A stretch of 64,000 nucleotides of DNA from Cucumis sativus (GCF_000004075.3 NC_026659.2:2480001-2544000), one strand, 5' to 3'; positions 26,101 through 38,904 are shown, numbered from the stretch's first letter. The notes: a model not told the origin generated them from the sequence alone. Numbers and translations: made by a program.

Positions 26101-27520
26101 AATAATTTCATCTTAAATGTCATGAATTTATTTTTCAATTTAGGCCTAAGAATAAGAAGAACAACAATAATATTAAAAAAGAAAAGAAGCCTTAAAGGAT
26201 GCAGTAAAAGGAGGAAGATGAAAAGGACCTCAACCCCTTTAATAAATAAATCATGTGGGGAGATGTCAGCTTTTTTATTCATTATATGTGCCACAACCTA
26301 ACCAACTTTTGTCCTTCTTCATTCTTTTTTCAATCCTTATTCTTTTTCTAATTCTAGTTTCTTTTTCAAACAATAATTTTCCTATCAATATATTAAATAT
26401 AACAAAATAAACTAAAATATTTTATTAAATTTTAATAGAATGGACACAAATACTATTCTATCTCAATTTATAAAAGATAAACAGTTATATTTTATTATAT
26501 TTATAGTTATTTTTTAATTTAAAATATTTTTTTTATAAATAAAACTGCTGCATAGATTCTAAGAAAATAAATATATGAAAGCTACTCATTTTAGTTTTAA
26601 AAATAGGAAAATAAAAGATAAAATGATTAATAAGGAGGGGTAGATATAAAAGATTGCACATTTTGAGATAAATATGATGCAAAATAAAATTATTCTTTAA
26701 AGTAGTGTAAGATTTATTCCTTCTTTCTATATCATTTTATTGTACGTACCTAAATTGTTAAACTATACTTATATTAAACAAACATTGTGAAACTTATATC
26801 TTAATTATTTTATTAATTAGTACGAACAAGTTAAAAGGTAGTGCACAAATCTACGATATCACGTGTAATGCACATGCAAAAAGGAATTAGAAATCTCACA
26901 TACAAATATTATGTAACGTTTTTTTATTAATTATCTTAAATTATTTGGATGTATTGAATTATTGGATTAAGATAATTTAGGAATTTTAAAATAATTTATT
27001 TATTTTGGATAGAATTGGAATTAATCAAGCATATTACATATATTTAATTAAAATCTTTTTTTGGAATATGATATTAATTATTTAATTTTATATAAATAAT
27101 TAATATAAAAACTAGAGTTTATTATACGATATAATATAATTATAATGGTTGAAAAAATAAGATAACCAATGAACAGGAATGATTAATTTGATTGAATGAA
27201 AAAAATAGTTTAGATAAATATATTTTGTTGTTTTTTTATAAAACTTTTTAAGGGATTTTGAATAAAAGTTTTATTTACTTATTTATTAATATTTGTCCTT
27301 AAAAATTATTTAATATCCTTTTGTACGGTGAATCTTATTTTAAAATAAGATATTCTACTTCAACAAAATTTAGATTTTAGTTTTATAATTTAAAAGTAAT
27401 TAGAGATATCAAAATTTGAATTGTTACAAACTATGTTCCATATCAATTATGGTTGAATTATGTTGACAAAAAAACAATAGTCCCACGTCTTTTTAGAAAT
27501 TTTTTAAAAAGTAATCTACG
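23177..27520. other. Intergenic region, coiled-coil gene to first PMEI
   Basis: AT-rich DNA without recognisable genes. It begins with the 3' flank of the coiled-coil gene. A pair of degenerate tRNA-like boxes is seen on the minus strand near 24060 (CCAGCTCAATTGATTG) and 23980 (TGTTCAAATTTCAC), possibly an old SINE. The open frame at 26070-26294 is hydrophobic low complexity and unsupported. Confidence 0.65.
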
Positions 27521-27525
27521 TTTAT

Positions 27526-27533
27526 TTATATAA
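27526..27533 (+). promoter_or_regulatory. TATA box of the first PMEI gene
   Basis: TTATATAA, 59 bp upstream of the ATG. It predicts a leader of about 30 nt, consistent with the short C/T-rich stretch that follows. Confidence 0.6.
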
Positions 27534-27591
27534 CACATCCCCAAGCCTTCTCTTTTGCAACAAAATCTTTTCACCTTACTCCATATTAGAA

Positions 27592-28176
27592 ATGGCAAAT
27601 CTCAAGATCTCACTACCACTTCTCATTACCCTCGTAGCTCTCCACAATGCCGCAACCACAGGCTCGGCCGCCACAAGCTTCATCGAGTCATCCTGCAAAG
27701 TGACCCGTTACCCAGCCCTGTGCGTTCAGTCCCTCTCAACCTACGCCAACGTCATCCGCCAGAGCGGTCGTCAGCTGGCCCGAACGGCCCTATCCGTGAG
27801 CCTCAGCAAGGCCCGTCTCGCCTCAGCTTTCGTGGCCAAACTGGGGAAAGGCGGGGGAATGAAGGGGCTGGAGTACCAAGCAGTGAAGGACTGCATAGAG
27901 AATATGGGGGACACTGTGGACAGACTCAGCCAATCGGTGAAGGAGCTTGGGGACTTACGTCAAACAGCTGGTAGAGACTTTTTATGGCATATGAATAATG
28001 TTCAGACTTGGGTCAGTGCTGCCCTCACTGATGAAACCACTTGCCTTGATGGGTTCGCTGGCCGCCGCTTAGATGGTCAAATCAAGGCGGAGATTCGCCG
28101 GAGAATTACACTTGTTGCTCAAATTACTAGTAATGCTCTGGCTCTTGTTAATCGCTTTGCTGACGAAAACCACTGA
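27592..28176 (+). CDS. Secreted pectin methylesterase inhibitor-like protein (21 kDa type)
   Basis: Intronless, 194 residues. Residues 1 to about 27 form a signal peptide (hydrophobic LPLLITLVAL, then small residues), so the product should be secreted to the cell wall. The rest is one PMEI/invertase-inhibitor domain, a four-helix bundle, with its four conserved cysteines at 35, 44, 101 and 151, expected to pair first with second and third with fourth. The segment W..AALTDETTCLDGF is the typical motif around the last cysteine, and the end ITSNALALVN is also typical. Family members bind and inhibit pectin methylesterase or invertase in the apoplast; which target applies cannot be read from sequence. 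The coding region is noticeably GC-richer than its flanks. A paralogue lies 6.8 kb downstream on the same strand. The overlapping open frame starting at 27555 is a frame shadow. Confidence 0.93.
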   Translation: MANLKISLPLLITLVALHNAATTGSAATSFIESSCKVTRYPALCVQSLSTYANVIRQSGRQLARTALSVSLSKARLASAFVAKLGKGGGMKGLEYQAVKDCIENMGDTVDRLSQSVKELGDLRQTAGRDFLWHMNNVQTWVSAALTDETTCLDGFAGRRLDGQIKAEIRRRITLVAQITSNALALVNRFADENH

Positions 28177-31100
28177 TTTGTATTTTGGAGTACTCTATCG
28201 GGGGTTTAATTTACTTTGTTTTTCTTTTCTTTTGTATACTTTTTGTGGGTTTTCATTTGTGTAAATTTTTATGGTTGTGTATGCTCATAGTTTTGGGTGA
28301 GAGACTCTGAAATATATATAAGTTATTTTTATATTTTCATAACTTAATTCCAACCCATTAGAAGTCTAATTCATTTTACAATTTTTTTTTATCGTTTTCA
28401 AAGATGGAAGGTCATAGGAATGATTGAAGAGTTGATCATCTTACTCTACCATCTATACTATAAATTAGTGACACTAAAACACTTTGTATTGTTCATTTCA
28501 AAACTTTCTAACAAACTTTATGGAAATTTTAATACTTATTTCCACACCAACCTATTTTCTTTTTTCTCTTCTTAATTGAATGCTTATTTCCTTTTCTTTT
28601 TAAATCTAAAATTTAATACATCTTTACAATTTTTTCTAAAACAAACGGCCTATCTTCATTTATACTTCTTTTACGGTTGAATTTTTTAATAATTAAAAAA
28701 GAAATTGTGGTCGTTTCGGTCATCTTAGGTTTATGGAGTATTGTTAAATTCTTATCCTTTTTTTTTTTTTTTTTAAATTTTATGTGTATATTTTCATTTG
28801 CATTTATATAATTAAAATAAATGGAAAATCATATATATCAATTTTTTATATAGTAATTTTTATTATTTTAAAAAAGATATTCAAATTTAAAGTTAAATTA
28901 ATGTTTACTTGATAAAAAATCTTAAACTACCATTAATAATTTTGTTGAGAAAAATAACATACAAAAACAAATTTGTTGGCTATAAAGAATAAAGACGGGC
29001 GACATTTTTTCAACAAAAATAGTATTTTTCTATATTCAAAATCACATCTACAAAATTAATTTGAATGGTACGAAAATAGCTTACTTTTAAAAAGGCTAGT
29101 TGAAGTAAAGGTTGTGAGATAAACCTAAACCCGAAGGGCAAGGGTACCCACCAATTCCACCAATTTACTTTTTTCTTTAAAGAAAAAGAAAAATTAAACC
29201 TCTCTCATTGCTATACGAGAATTAATTTAAAGATTAGAGAATTAATTTAAAGAAACCATAATATTTACAATGTGTAAATAATATTTACAATCACAAACAA
29301 ATCCATTATAAAAGAAGCATTCTCTATTCTCTCGTGGTAAAATTATAAAATTTAAAAAGTTGATAAGATATAAAATTAATCAATTTCATAAACAAAAAAT
29401 AATTGCTTCTCTAATATTCTTACTTCTAAAACTTTTTGTTGGGACAAACACATGATGATTAAAAGTGTAACATGAAACACAAAATTTATTCACGATAATT
29501 AATGAAAAGCACATATATTTTTTATAATAAAAATACTATATTTAGAAGTAAAATTTGGTTTGAGAGAACGTGCCAAAATGCTTTTAAAATTACGAAAAAC
29601 CATCCCTATCGTTTTATATAATCACTTTTAAACATATAATGTCATGTCAAACATATTTTTCTTTTGAGGGTGCGATGATAATTGAGTTGAGGATGCCATT
29701 TTGAAAATAAAGGAAAGAGGAAATTAGATTAAAGTGGGTGTCTACTTAATAAAGCCGACTGTGGATTTTTTTGCCCTTGGATATAGGTGGCACGAGGTAG
29801 GTATTATTTTAGCTACTTTATAAGGTCCGACTTCATTTTTTTCTTTTTAAAACAGATTTGTTTGGAGGTGGGTTAAGTTAATTAATTGTTTGTTTGTTTA
29901 AACTATTGATTATGTCTATCACTATATACATCTACTTGTTGTGACATTTACGTACTTTAATAACCTAATTCTTTGACAAAGGAATGATGCATGTACTTTA
30001 GAGACAACTCCTTTTTATTACTTTTGTGGAAATTATTTCACCATCTTTTATTCAATGTAGATGAAAAATATATACATTAAAAAAAAAAATCAGACGTGGA
30101 TGGATGGATGTTTTCATAAAATATTAAAACTAATAAATAAATATTTTGTAATTCTGTAAGCATATAAGTTAACCTGTTTTATTATTTATAGTATACTAAT
30201 AATATATACTATTTGTTTGTATTCTCTAATTGGTATATATTTTTAGGATGACATGAATGTAAATGTTAATTCACTTTATATAGATCAATATTGAAGTTCA
30301 TGAAAATGTAAAAATATCTATGATAATATTCACGTGTTAGATAAAAATTTAATATAATAGTTTGAAGTTTCATTCAACCATCTAATTTTCTCCGTCTTCC
30401 TTTGTTTTTCTTTTTTTCTTTAGAAAAGCAGTGAGATAAAAATGAAAATTTTAAAATAAGAGGAAGAAAAATTAAAGTACACTCCCCAAGAACTTTTCAA
30501 GAAAAAAAAATAGAGGCTCACTTCCTTTCTCAAAGCATAATAATAAAAGTGACTATTATGCTTTCAATAAAGTGTATGAATTTTATCATTTGTTTAAATA
30601 ACCATTTTTATGGATTTTTTAAAAATATAAAAAGTATTTATTGTCCTTATGTATGAATATTGTGTTAATATTTTATTCTTTGAAGAGATATTTTCAATTT
30701 ATAGAATCTATTAAATCTTCTATAGTCTACACTCGTTTTTTTACTGTACTTTTTAATGCTTAAATTTCTTTTCTATGCATTAAAGAAAAATTGCTTTTAA
30801 AATAAAAATAAGTTAGAATATTAGTAAAGAAATTAGAATAGAGAATATTGGGTCACATATTTTCATGTCACTATCAACTCTTTTTCAGGTCTTAATTTTT
30901 TCATTAAATTTTTTTAAGAGTTTTTGTTTTAATTGTAGTAATTTTGAAATATTCATAGAAGACATCTCAAAAAATCTGTAATGGATGTTCTTCTAAAATG
31001 AAAATTATCGATCAATTACCAAAAATGAATAGTGAGCTTCCATAATTTCTATGTGGATGGTCTAAGTTTTTTCTAATTACCACAAAGTATTTGAAAAAGG

Positions 31101-34100
31101 AAAAAAGAAAATTGTGAACAATTATGAAAAGCTTATTCAACCAATGTTTTTAATGCAACTCATCTCATTTAGCAAGAAAACAAGATGTCCTTCTCATTGT
31201 TTTTAAACGAAATATTGGAAGAGCTGAAACCAAAGCATCATCTAAAGAACTGATTTAATGTCATTCTAAGCAAAGTGATTATATGTTAATTTCTTTTTAT
31301 TAAGGACAAAAAAAGAGATGAGTTTCCCTATAGAAAATGTCACAATTAGAAAAGTACTTTAAGCTTAATCTTAATCAGTATACTAAATAATCCTTGTTTT
31401 CTAAAATTAAATATTTTCTGGTAATTAGAAATAAAAAGTTACATAATAGATTAAATCGAAACAAAACACAAAACTTAATAATTAATAAAAAAAAAAGTCT
31501 AACATCTTGAAAATTATACACCAAACAAACGAGCAAACAAGTGTAGAAGAAAATAGAATCAAATGAATATGATTTGAGAAAGATAGGAGGAGAGGAGATG
31601 TCAAAGAGTGGGGATACAAATGTTGAAACTCCAAAGTGTGAGGCAAAGAGCAATAAATAGGGGTAGAGGAGAAGGGTGATGATGCAATTCATAGTGGAGT
31701 ATCCATCTCAATGCTCAACTGCCTCCAACACCAATACAATTACATTACAATGCAACTCACTCTCAGAAAACCACCTCTACTAAAAGATCTTTTACATATA
31801 TATATATTGGAAAAGATTTATTAATATTGGGATCTGATAATTTGACAGTGTGGCCTTTACAAAAGGCCACATGGCTCTTGTTGGAACCCACAACTTTTAT
31901 GGACCTATTTCTTGTCCACTCTAACACTGTCCCATGTGTCTCCCTTTCTTTTCATTTCTATATATATAAATATTGTATTAATGTTTGCAATGCCACTCAC
32001 CATTTCCATACACTGTCAAGTCGACTACTGTAACAGCCCCCAAGCCCACTCTCAATTATTTTCTATATTAATGTTTCTTGCTCCCCATTTTGTCCTTATT
32101 CCTTGTGAGTGTGTACCCAAATCAGTTTTAAACCTATTGCTCTGTATCGTATCCTTAAAACTTAGTAGTGTCTCAAGTAGATTTGATTATGTATTATGGA
32201 TCCAACTTAGAATAATACAAATTAAATGAAAACATATACAGCATCATCATCGTAACCTATCTGCTGATGAATAGAAATAACGTAATATCAAATAATAATA
32301 ATCAAAGAGATTGTGAGAGATACATAAACTAATCACACATTTTGATACAATATTACGTATATATCTCAAGAAGGAGTGTTGGATGTCATGTGAGAATAAA
32401 TATCATAATACAATTTTATAATTGTTTGAGGAATAGTATAGTGTCACTCTCCATAGACCACAGAGGAGAGCAGATGGATTCCAGATTTGTTTAAATATTA
32501 TATTTTGGAATAAAAGAAAAGATTGAGATAAAAGTGGAATATTATTTATTTAAGAGATGTTCCTTTGCTTCTTTTGGAAATGTGTAATAAACAGTTTAAA
32601 AATCAAATATCTGTGGAGAAATAAATGGTTGATATTGAAAGGAATATTAACATAAAATGGGGAAACAAAAATATAAAAAGCTTTATTTTACTATTTTCCT
32701 CTTTAAAACTTGAAGGAGATTTTTATGCCAATAAGATCTTCTCAGTATTTATTATTTATATTCATTTTTTTAAAAAAAAAATCATTCCATAAATATTTCA
32801 GTTCATTAATTTATATTATTTAAAAATAATCCTTTTTTGACCTTTTTAAAATTTATACTTTGATCCTTGCAATTTTAAATTTCACTCTTAGGTGTACATG
32901 AAATGATAGCTCAATCAACATATTATTTATATTATCATTTCTTAGAATAGGAGATTCGATTATTTCACCTCACACACACATCAATCTTATACCTTTAAAA
33001 AATATTGAAATAACAATAACCATAATAATTTTTTAAGTATTTTGAAATCACTTACGACAAACGAGCATTGAACATATCTCAATTACAATGCCCTAAGATG
33101 GAAGAAAATAAATAATTTAACATAGAAAAAATGACTTATTCAAAGATAATTTTGGTTTAGATGTTGACATTAAATCCTTAAATTTGACATTCAATAGTGG
33201 GTTTTATTGTTAAGTTAAAAATAAATGTAGGACTCAAATAAATTGGCTAACTACCTTAATTGTTATCATAATGAGAAAATTCCAATGAACTCAAATGATA
33301 ATAAATAAACCCAATCTACTATTTGATAGTGCAAGTCTATAAGAATTATATATGCAATGTATTGTTGCCATAATTTATTTAAAGCTTATATAGGCCAAAA
33401 TTCTACAAAATTGACTATGCAACTAACTTAGGATGTACTTGCAAGTTTACATCCAATATATTTAATATATAGTTTGGTTTTCTTTTCTTTTTTTTATTTT
33501 TAATTCATTTATGGGAAGAAATAATTGTTCAAACCATTATTTCGATTAAATTATCTAATTAGCAAAATCAATCATATGATATATATTTTGATTTTTGGTA
33601 TATCTGATGATCTTGAGTTTTCTCCTTAGTGATTTTAGTTTACTATATATCCTTTGTTATTAACTCAATTTGTATTTAGATTATATGTTTTTAATTAAAG
33701 GAATATAAGCTTTAAAAGTTTTAATTAATCTTCACTTAAACGTGTTATTAAAATAAAAAGAAGTATATAAAAATGTTGATAATGTTTTGCTAGTAATTAA
33801 TCAATGATGAAAATTCTAAAACATTAAATACTACTACTACTCTCAATTATATTAATCGAATTGCCTAAAAATGTTATTAAAAAAATCATTTTCTTTTTAA
33901 AATTTCATATTAGTTTGATTGTTGAGAATTATAATAGTAACTTTTTTTCCTTAAAAAATTAACCATTTTGTCTATATATTTTTAATACAGTTTTGTTTAG
34001 GTTTTAATGTACGCTTTTATCATGGTTTTTATGTTTCAGTTTTATTTAGTTGTTAAGTTTGACAACGTTACAATTTAGTTGTTAAGTTAAAAGGTTACAG

Positions 34101-34959
34101 TTTAGTTTTAGTTTTGCATTCAGTTTAATTAAGTTCAAATAATTTTTATTTTTATTTTTGAATTTCCACAAATACTCACTTCCTTCATGTAAAGACGAAG
34201 TGAATATTACTTGCAAAGCATTAGGGCCAGAATTTGGAATCCAAGTTCGACATCTAGTAGCTTCGACACTTCTACCTACATATATCAATTTTGCTTGTCT
34301 GTAAATTTTTTTAAAGAGAAAAAGTTGTCCTTACAAGCATGCTTTGTCTTTTCTCAAGGTCCCACATACATTATAGAAAAATTCATATTGCTTCAAGCTA
34401 AATAAGAGCTCTTATGATTTGAGTCACCAAAAGAAATGTGTAATGTGGGTAGTAATTTTCAATTACTTTAAACCTTTATGTAACTATTGAGAGGTGATAT
34501 CGACTATTTGTAAACTCAAAATGTGATAAGAAGGGAGGGAGTTAGTTAAGGGTTTTAGTTTTTAGATACAATACAGTTAATTATGTGGAGGTTATAAAAA
34601 GAAGTTTAAAGGAAGAAAGAGAAGAGCATATGATGAAATGTATAGTAGTAGAAATGTATAGAGCTTAATTTAAACCATTTTTACATTGAAGGGATCTGAC
34701 AAGGATCTGGGTCCATTTACTTGATCATCTTCAATTATTAATTACACTCTCCTCCTAATTTTTTGTTTTTGTTTTTGAAATCAAAACTAACCATCATCGT
34801 ACCAATAATTACACTCTCCTTCTTCTTCCCTAAATATTCATTTCACAGATTCCCCTGTTTTGTGGGATCCCACTATCCTTTTATTACCAAATTCCCCCCC
34901 ATAAATTTGTTTCCCCCCTTCTTCTCCAGATCTTCACATCCAGATCCAAATCAACAACA
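28177..34959. other. Intergenic region between the two PMEI genes
   Basis: No supported gene in 6.8 kb. Contains the first PMEI 3' flank, many homopolymer and AT tracts, a 14-bp palindrome (31781-31794), nested inverted repeats at 31844-31931 in a less AT-rich patch, and repeated TTTAGTTGTTAAGTT motifs near 34050-34090 typical of decayed dispersed repeats. The last 200 bp before 34960 are C/T-rich and probably the second PMEI leader; a TTATAAAAAG at about 34594 could be its TATA box. Confidence 0.65.
31844..31931. repeat. Nested inverted repeats
   Basis: The inner hairpin (31850-31870) is GTGGCCTTT, loop ACA, AAAGGCCAC: a perfect 9-bp stem. An outer pair, GACAGTGT (31844-31851) and ACACTGTC (31924-31931), could close a larger loop of about 72 nt and competes with the inner stem for two bases. 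Confidence 0.6.
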
Positions 34960-35607
34960 ATGGAGAATCCCCTCCCCACACTCCTCCCCCTCCTCCTCCT
35001 CCTCCTCATAATCTCCGATCAAACTCAAATCCTCTCCGTCGCCGCCTCAACACTCCCCCGCAAGTCCTCTGCCGGAATCAGAACTAATACAGAGTATGTC
35101 AGAACCTCCTGCAGTACTACTTCATACCCTCGTCTCTGCTACAATTCACTCTCGGTTTACGCCGGGAAGATCAAGACCAACCCCAAGACGCTGGCTCTCG
35201 CCGCCCTCCACGTTAACCTCGCCGCCGCCCGATCCTCAGCTGCATCAATGAGAAGGCTGGCGAAAACCCGCGGCCTGCGGCGGAGAGACGCATCGGCGAT
35301 CTCTGATTGTGTGGAGGAGGTTGGAGATTCGGTTTTTGAGCTACAGAGAGCGATTCGGGAACTGGGACGGCCTCGAGGGTATGATTTTATGGGGTTGATC
35401 AGTGACATTGAGACGTGGGTTAGCTCTGCTCTGACGGACGAAGAGACGTGTATGGAAGGATTTGGGGGACGGCGTGTTAATGGAGTTAGTGTTAAGGCCA
35501 AAGTTCGAAGACACATTGTTAGAGTTGCGCATTTGACGAGTAATTCACTTGCTCTTATCAATAGCTATGCTTCGTCGGCCGCGGTGGAAGAAGGCGTCTT
35601 GCCCTAG
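34960..35607 (+). CDS. Secreted pectin methylesterase inhibitor-like protein (second copy)
   Basis: Intronless, 215 residues. The signal peptide is leucine-rich (PTLLPLLLLLLIIS, residues 6-19) and is followed by a Ser/Ala-rich linker, about 15 residues longer than in the upstream copy. The PMEI domain spans about residues 46-203 with cysteines at 51, 60, 117 and 164 in the same pattern, and the motif WVSSALTDEETCMEGF. Compared with the upstream gene the architecture is the same and the motifs around the cysteines are conserved, but much of the helix surface differs, so this is an old duplication or dispersed family pair rather than a recent one. A basic stretch KTRGLRRRD (102-110) replaces the Gly-rich KLGKGGGMKG of the other copy. 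Likely apoplastic inhibitor of pectin methylesterase or a relative; the target is unknown. Confidence 0.92.
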   Translation: MENPLPTLLPLLLLLLIISDQTQILSVAASTLPRKSSAGIRTNTEYVRTSCSTTSYPRLCYNSLSVYAGKIKTNPKTLALAALHVNLAAARSSAASMRRLAKTRGLRRRDASAISDCVEEVGDSVFELQRAIRELGRPRGYDFMGLISDIETWVSSALTDEETCMEGFGGRRVNGVSVKAKVRRHIVRVAHLTSNSLALINSYASSAAVEEGVLP

Positions 35608-37599
35608 GCATTTTTCTTTCTTTTTCTGTTTGGTTCTTGGGAAAAGTGAAAGGAAATTTGGAATGTTATGAGATTGGAAATGTAATTATTATTATGTAAC
35701 TCTAGTGTTACGGTTTATGAAATTATTATTACTTAATTATGCTTCAATCTCTCCCTCTTCTCCAAATTTCTAGTTAGTAACCATACTACTAACCCATTTA
35801 TCTTAACCAAACGCGATTTTGAGATTTCCTACCTTTCTAACATCAACATTCTCAATTCTTGTTATACTTAACTAACAAATGTGGTTAAATTAGAGATAAT
35901 TTAACTAATTAAGACATTATATTCTAAATTAAGAAATTATTTTCTTAAAAAATTAAACAAAAAAACAAGTTGAATCAATTTGAACGAAGCTTTAATGCAA
36001 CTCAACAGTTGACCCATTAGTAGTGTTCCATCCTTGAAAACAAATCTAAGTTAAAAGTGGATATTGACTCATATCTAATTTTAATTCAATTCATAAGTTA
36101 ATTTAACAATCAGAGCGGTTTGGCCCACTAGCATCCTAAATCGATGTTAAAAAATTTAACTTCAACGCTATAGTTTACATATTTACTGAGTAATTTTAAT
36201 TTTTCTTTTATATTTTCTCTACTTTTCAGATTTATCGAGTAATTTAATCTTTCGTTCTTTCTTTGATTTTCACATCTTATTTTACAATTCTACACTAAAA
36301 AGATACAAGCTTTCTAACTATAAATTTATCAATTGTATTAAGTAGGTCAAATAAGTGTTAGCTTTCTTCATTAAAATATATATTTAATTTCGTAGATATA
36401 GTTTTTTTTGGTGAAGTTAGTTTAAGTCGTGGGTGTGTGTAATCTTATCTTAAAAATATGGCAAAAGATTGATTGGAAATCTAACTAAAACAAGATGAGA
36501 TGATGATGTGTGTTGAGATGTGAAGTAGTAATGTTTACTTAGGAATAATTAGTTATAGAAGAATGTTAGTAATTAAGTAATGTTTTAAAAGTAAGAATTG
36601 TGATGAAAGAAAAAGAAAAGAAAAGTAAAGTAAAGGGACCACAGGGTGTAGCACTCCACATTCACATTAATGAGGGAATGCAATTACAATAAAGAATGAG
36701 AATTGAGAAGTGCTAGTGGCCAACACCAACAGCTGAATTTTGACATTATTAGCCATGATGGGCCCAAGTACGGGCTCTCCTCTCCTAATTACCTCTTAAT
36801 GGGCTGGGTCTACTTGGTGCGATCCAGCCCACTCCTCCCCTTCCATAAAGAAAACCAATCAATTATGCAACCGGGGGAATAAAACAGTGCTACATAACAT
36901 CTCTCTTTATATATACTCTAACCAATTCAATTATTTATAACTTATATTACATCGTTCTAATATCCCTATCCTAACCCAAACCCATCAAAACTCATTTCAT
37001 ACATGGGAGTATTAATAACCATCACCATACCAAAAATTTATTCCTTCTAAATAAAATTCTATAAATGATAATCACTATCCGAAGTACTTTTTAAACTTTT
37101 TTTTTTTATATAATTTTGTTGATTGATTGATTAATTATATCAACCAAAAAGTGATGAAGCAAATTTGTGACAAGTATCGTATAATACTTTATAGATAATA
37201 AAGTATATGCACATTGTATCTATTATTTATTTTTGAAAATAATCATATTCCATGAAATTGAGTGTACAACCAACTATAAGAATTTGTGAAAGCTTTTAAG
37301 CCTTCTCTGATTTTACATATTTTTTTATCATAAAGGAAGAGTTATGTTGCTTAAACTATAAAAATCACATCCTTAACTTTAGAGCTCCTTGTAGGAAGAC
37401 TAATACTCATAAGGTGCTCAAGTGTGTTAATAAATATCTTCCTTCCTCTTCTGCTGGTGCGAATATGTTTCCCGTTTGATTTGATGATATTTGAGAGTTG
37501 TGCAAGTTAGGAAAGATGATCCACCATACTTCTTGAAATTGTGAAAAAAATATTGGTGACTTTGAGTGGGTTGTTCATGGCTCTAAATGATCTTTTATT
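35608..37599. other. Intergenic region after second PMEI
   Basis: PMEI 3' flank, then AT-rich sequence. A less AT-rich patch at about 36640-36925 holds an 8-bp inverted repeat and a TATA-like TTTATATATAC, but no open frame follows. See the separate entry. Confidence 0.6.
36640..36918 (+). promoter_or_regulatory. Promoter-like patch without an obvious gene
   Basis: Contains GATGGGCCCAAG, an inverted repeat TGGGCTGG (36800-36807) / CCAGCCCA (36824-36831), a CCAAT-like sequence and then TTTATATATAC (about 36907-36917). TGGGC/GCCCA elements are common in plant promoters. The sequence downstream is AT-rich and non-coding as far as I can see. Confidence 0.25.
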
Positions 37600-37910
37600 T
37601 GTATCGGGTACAAGTCATTTGACTTAGGGTGACTCATTAAAGCTTTGGAAGGTGAGAGTATTAAAGTTGGTTTATCTTCTCTTCTTCAATTTAGAGATTT
37701 GAAGTTGTCTCAACCCTTCATTGTTGAATCTAATTTGATAAATGTCGTTCACCTTCTAATCAAGTTTTCAACTGACATTTCATATATGAAGAATGTGATT
37801 GAGGTTGTGTTAGATGTCACAAGTTGAATGCATGTTATTTATTTTGTTAAGTATAATCACTATTGTAATTTTGTTGCTTACTCTTTGGTATGAGCAGTTC
37901 TTCATGAACA
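37600..37910 (+). pseudogene. Decayed RNase H-like domain (retrotransposon fragment)
   Basis: The frame from about 37645 reads EGESIKVGLSSLLQF..L, then IVESNLINVVHLL, and after a stop at 37825-37827 continues VIYFVKYNHYCNFVAYSL. This follows the order of the plant RNase H-like domain found at the end of many non-LTR retrotransposons: an EG-LK helix, a VESD-like motif (here VESN, so an acidic residue is lost), and a terminal N..AD.LA-like motif (here N-FVAYSL). In-frame stops before and within it show that it is dead. The identification is by pattern only. Confidence 0.45.
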
Positions 37911-38027
37911 ACGCCTATTTATAATTCAGAAACTCATGACACCTACGCAAATTTAACTTTTCAAGTTGTCTCCCTTGCTCTTAATAAGGACTTGGTTGGT
38001 TGATAAGAACCTTTTAAATATTTAAAT

Positions 38028-38060
38028 ATGTATGTATGTGTATGTGTGTATGTATCTAAG
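38028..38060. repeat. (TATG)n / TGTG microsatellite
   Basis: An imperfect run of TATG and TGTG units on the plus strand. Confidence 0.75.
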
Positions 38061-38904
38061 AAAAGAATAACAAGTTTAGGATTATTGCATCTTTATCCTT
38101 TTAGGATCACATTTTCGTGTCTATCTAACAAAATTTTAATAGTTTATTGGGTTGAGTGGCTCAAGAGAGATACGTCTCGTGTTAAATTGTTCTAACTCAT
38201 CTTGAGACAAAGGACGTTCAGGTGGGCTCCAATCCATTCATCATTCTCTTGTTAGTCTCAGTGTGTTGCATTAGGCTTCAGTCACAATTTTTGGATCCTT
38301 CAAACCTCTTGCTAAAGCTTTTTAACACAAATTTATCCATTGGTCCAAAATTACACACACACATACATATAAATGATGCGTGGATAGTGTGATTTTCATA
38401 ATTTTGAGAGGTTAGGAATGTTTGATTTTGGTATTATAATTCAAGAGGTTGAGTGTAATTGTATTCCCAATCAGAACTCCCAAATGATTTGAGCTTCAAG
38501 TTGTGAGGGAAAGTGAAAATTATGATTTGGAAAACCACATCTATAATTCGTGGTGTGGAATTGGAAGCCTATGTGGCACATTCCAAGCCTACTCTTTGCC
38601 AACTCAAAATCTCACTTTGACACTTCTCCCCATCTTTACAATCCATTTTTACAATTTTGCCATCAACAATATTATACCAATGAATTATGAAAATTACAAG
38701 TTAGGGTAATTGGGTTATTATTGTGATTATAGAGGGTAATTCCGGAAAAGGAAAACAATTTTGCAAAATGAAGAAAATGGAATGGAGATGTTATCTATTG
38801 CCTTCGTATCCGAAGAAAACTTAGCCGTTCCCTTTCAGAAACTCAAACTCTCCCTTTTCCCTTTTCCCTTTCCCTTCAATAGAGCTAAGGAAGGGAAGAC
38901 GATA

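Noticed and set aside
27555..27974. 139-codon frame overlapping the first PMEI gene
   Set aside because: It is an out-of-frame shadow of a GC-rich real gene with no domain.
31375..31692. 105-codon minus-strand hydrophobic frame
   Set aside because: Phe/Leu-rich composition is what AT-rich DNA gives by chance.
34082..34288. 68-codon minus-strand frame with a non-random-looking start
   Set aside because: Too short, ends in Lys/Asn low complexity, no homologue that I recognise.
35157..35561. 134-codon minus-strand frame opposite the second PMEI gene
   Set aside because: Antisense shadow; the plus-strand frame has the complete domain and signal peptide.
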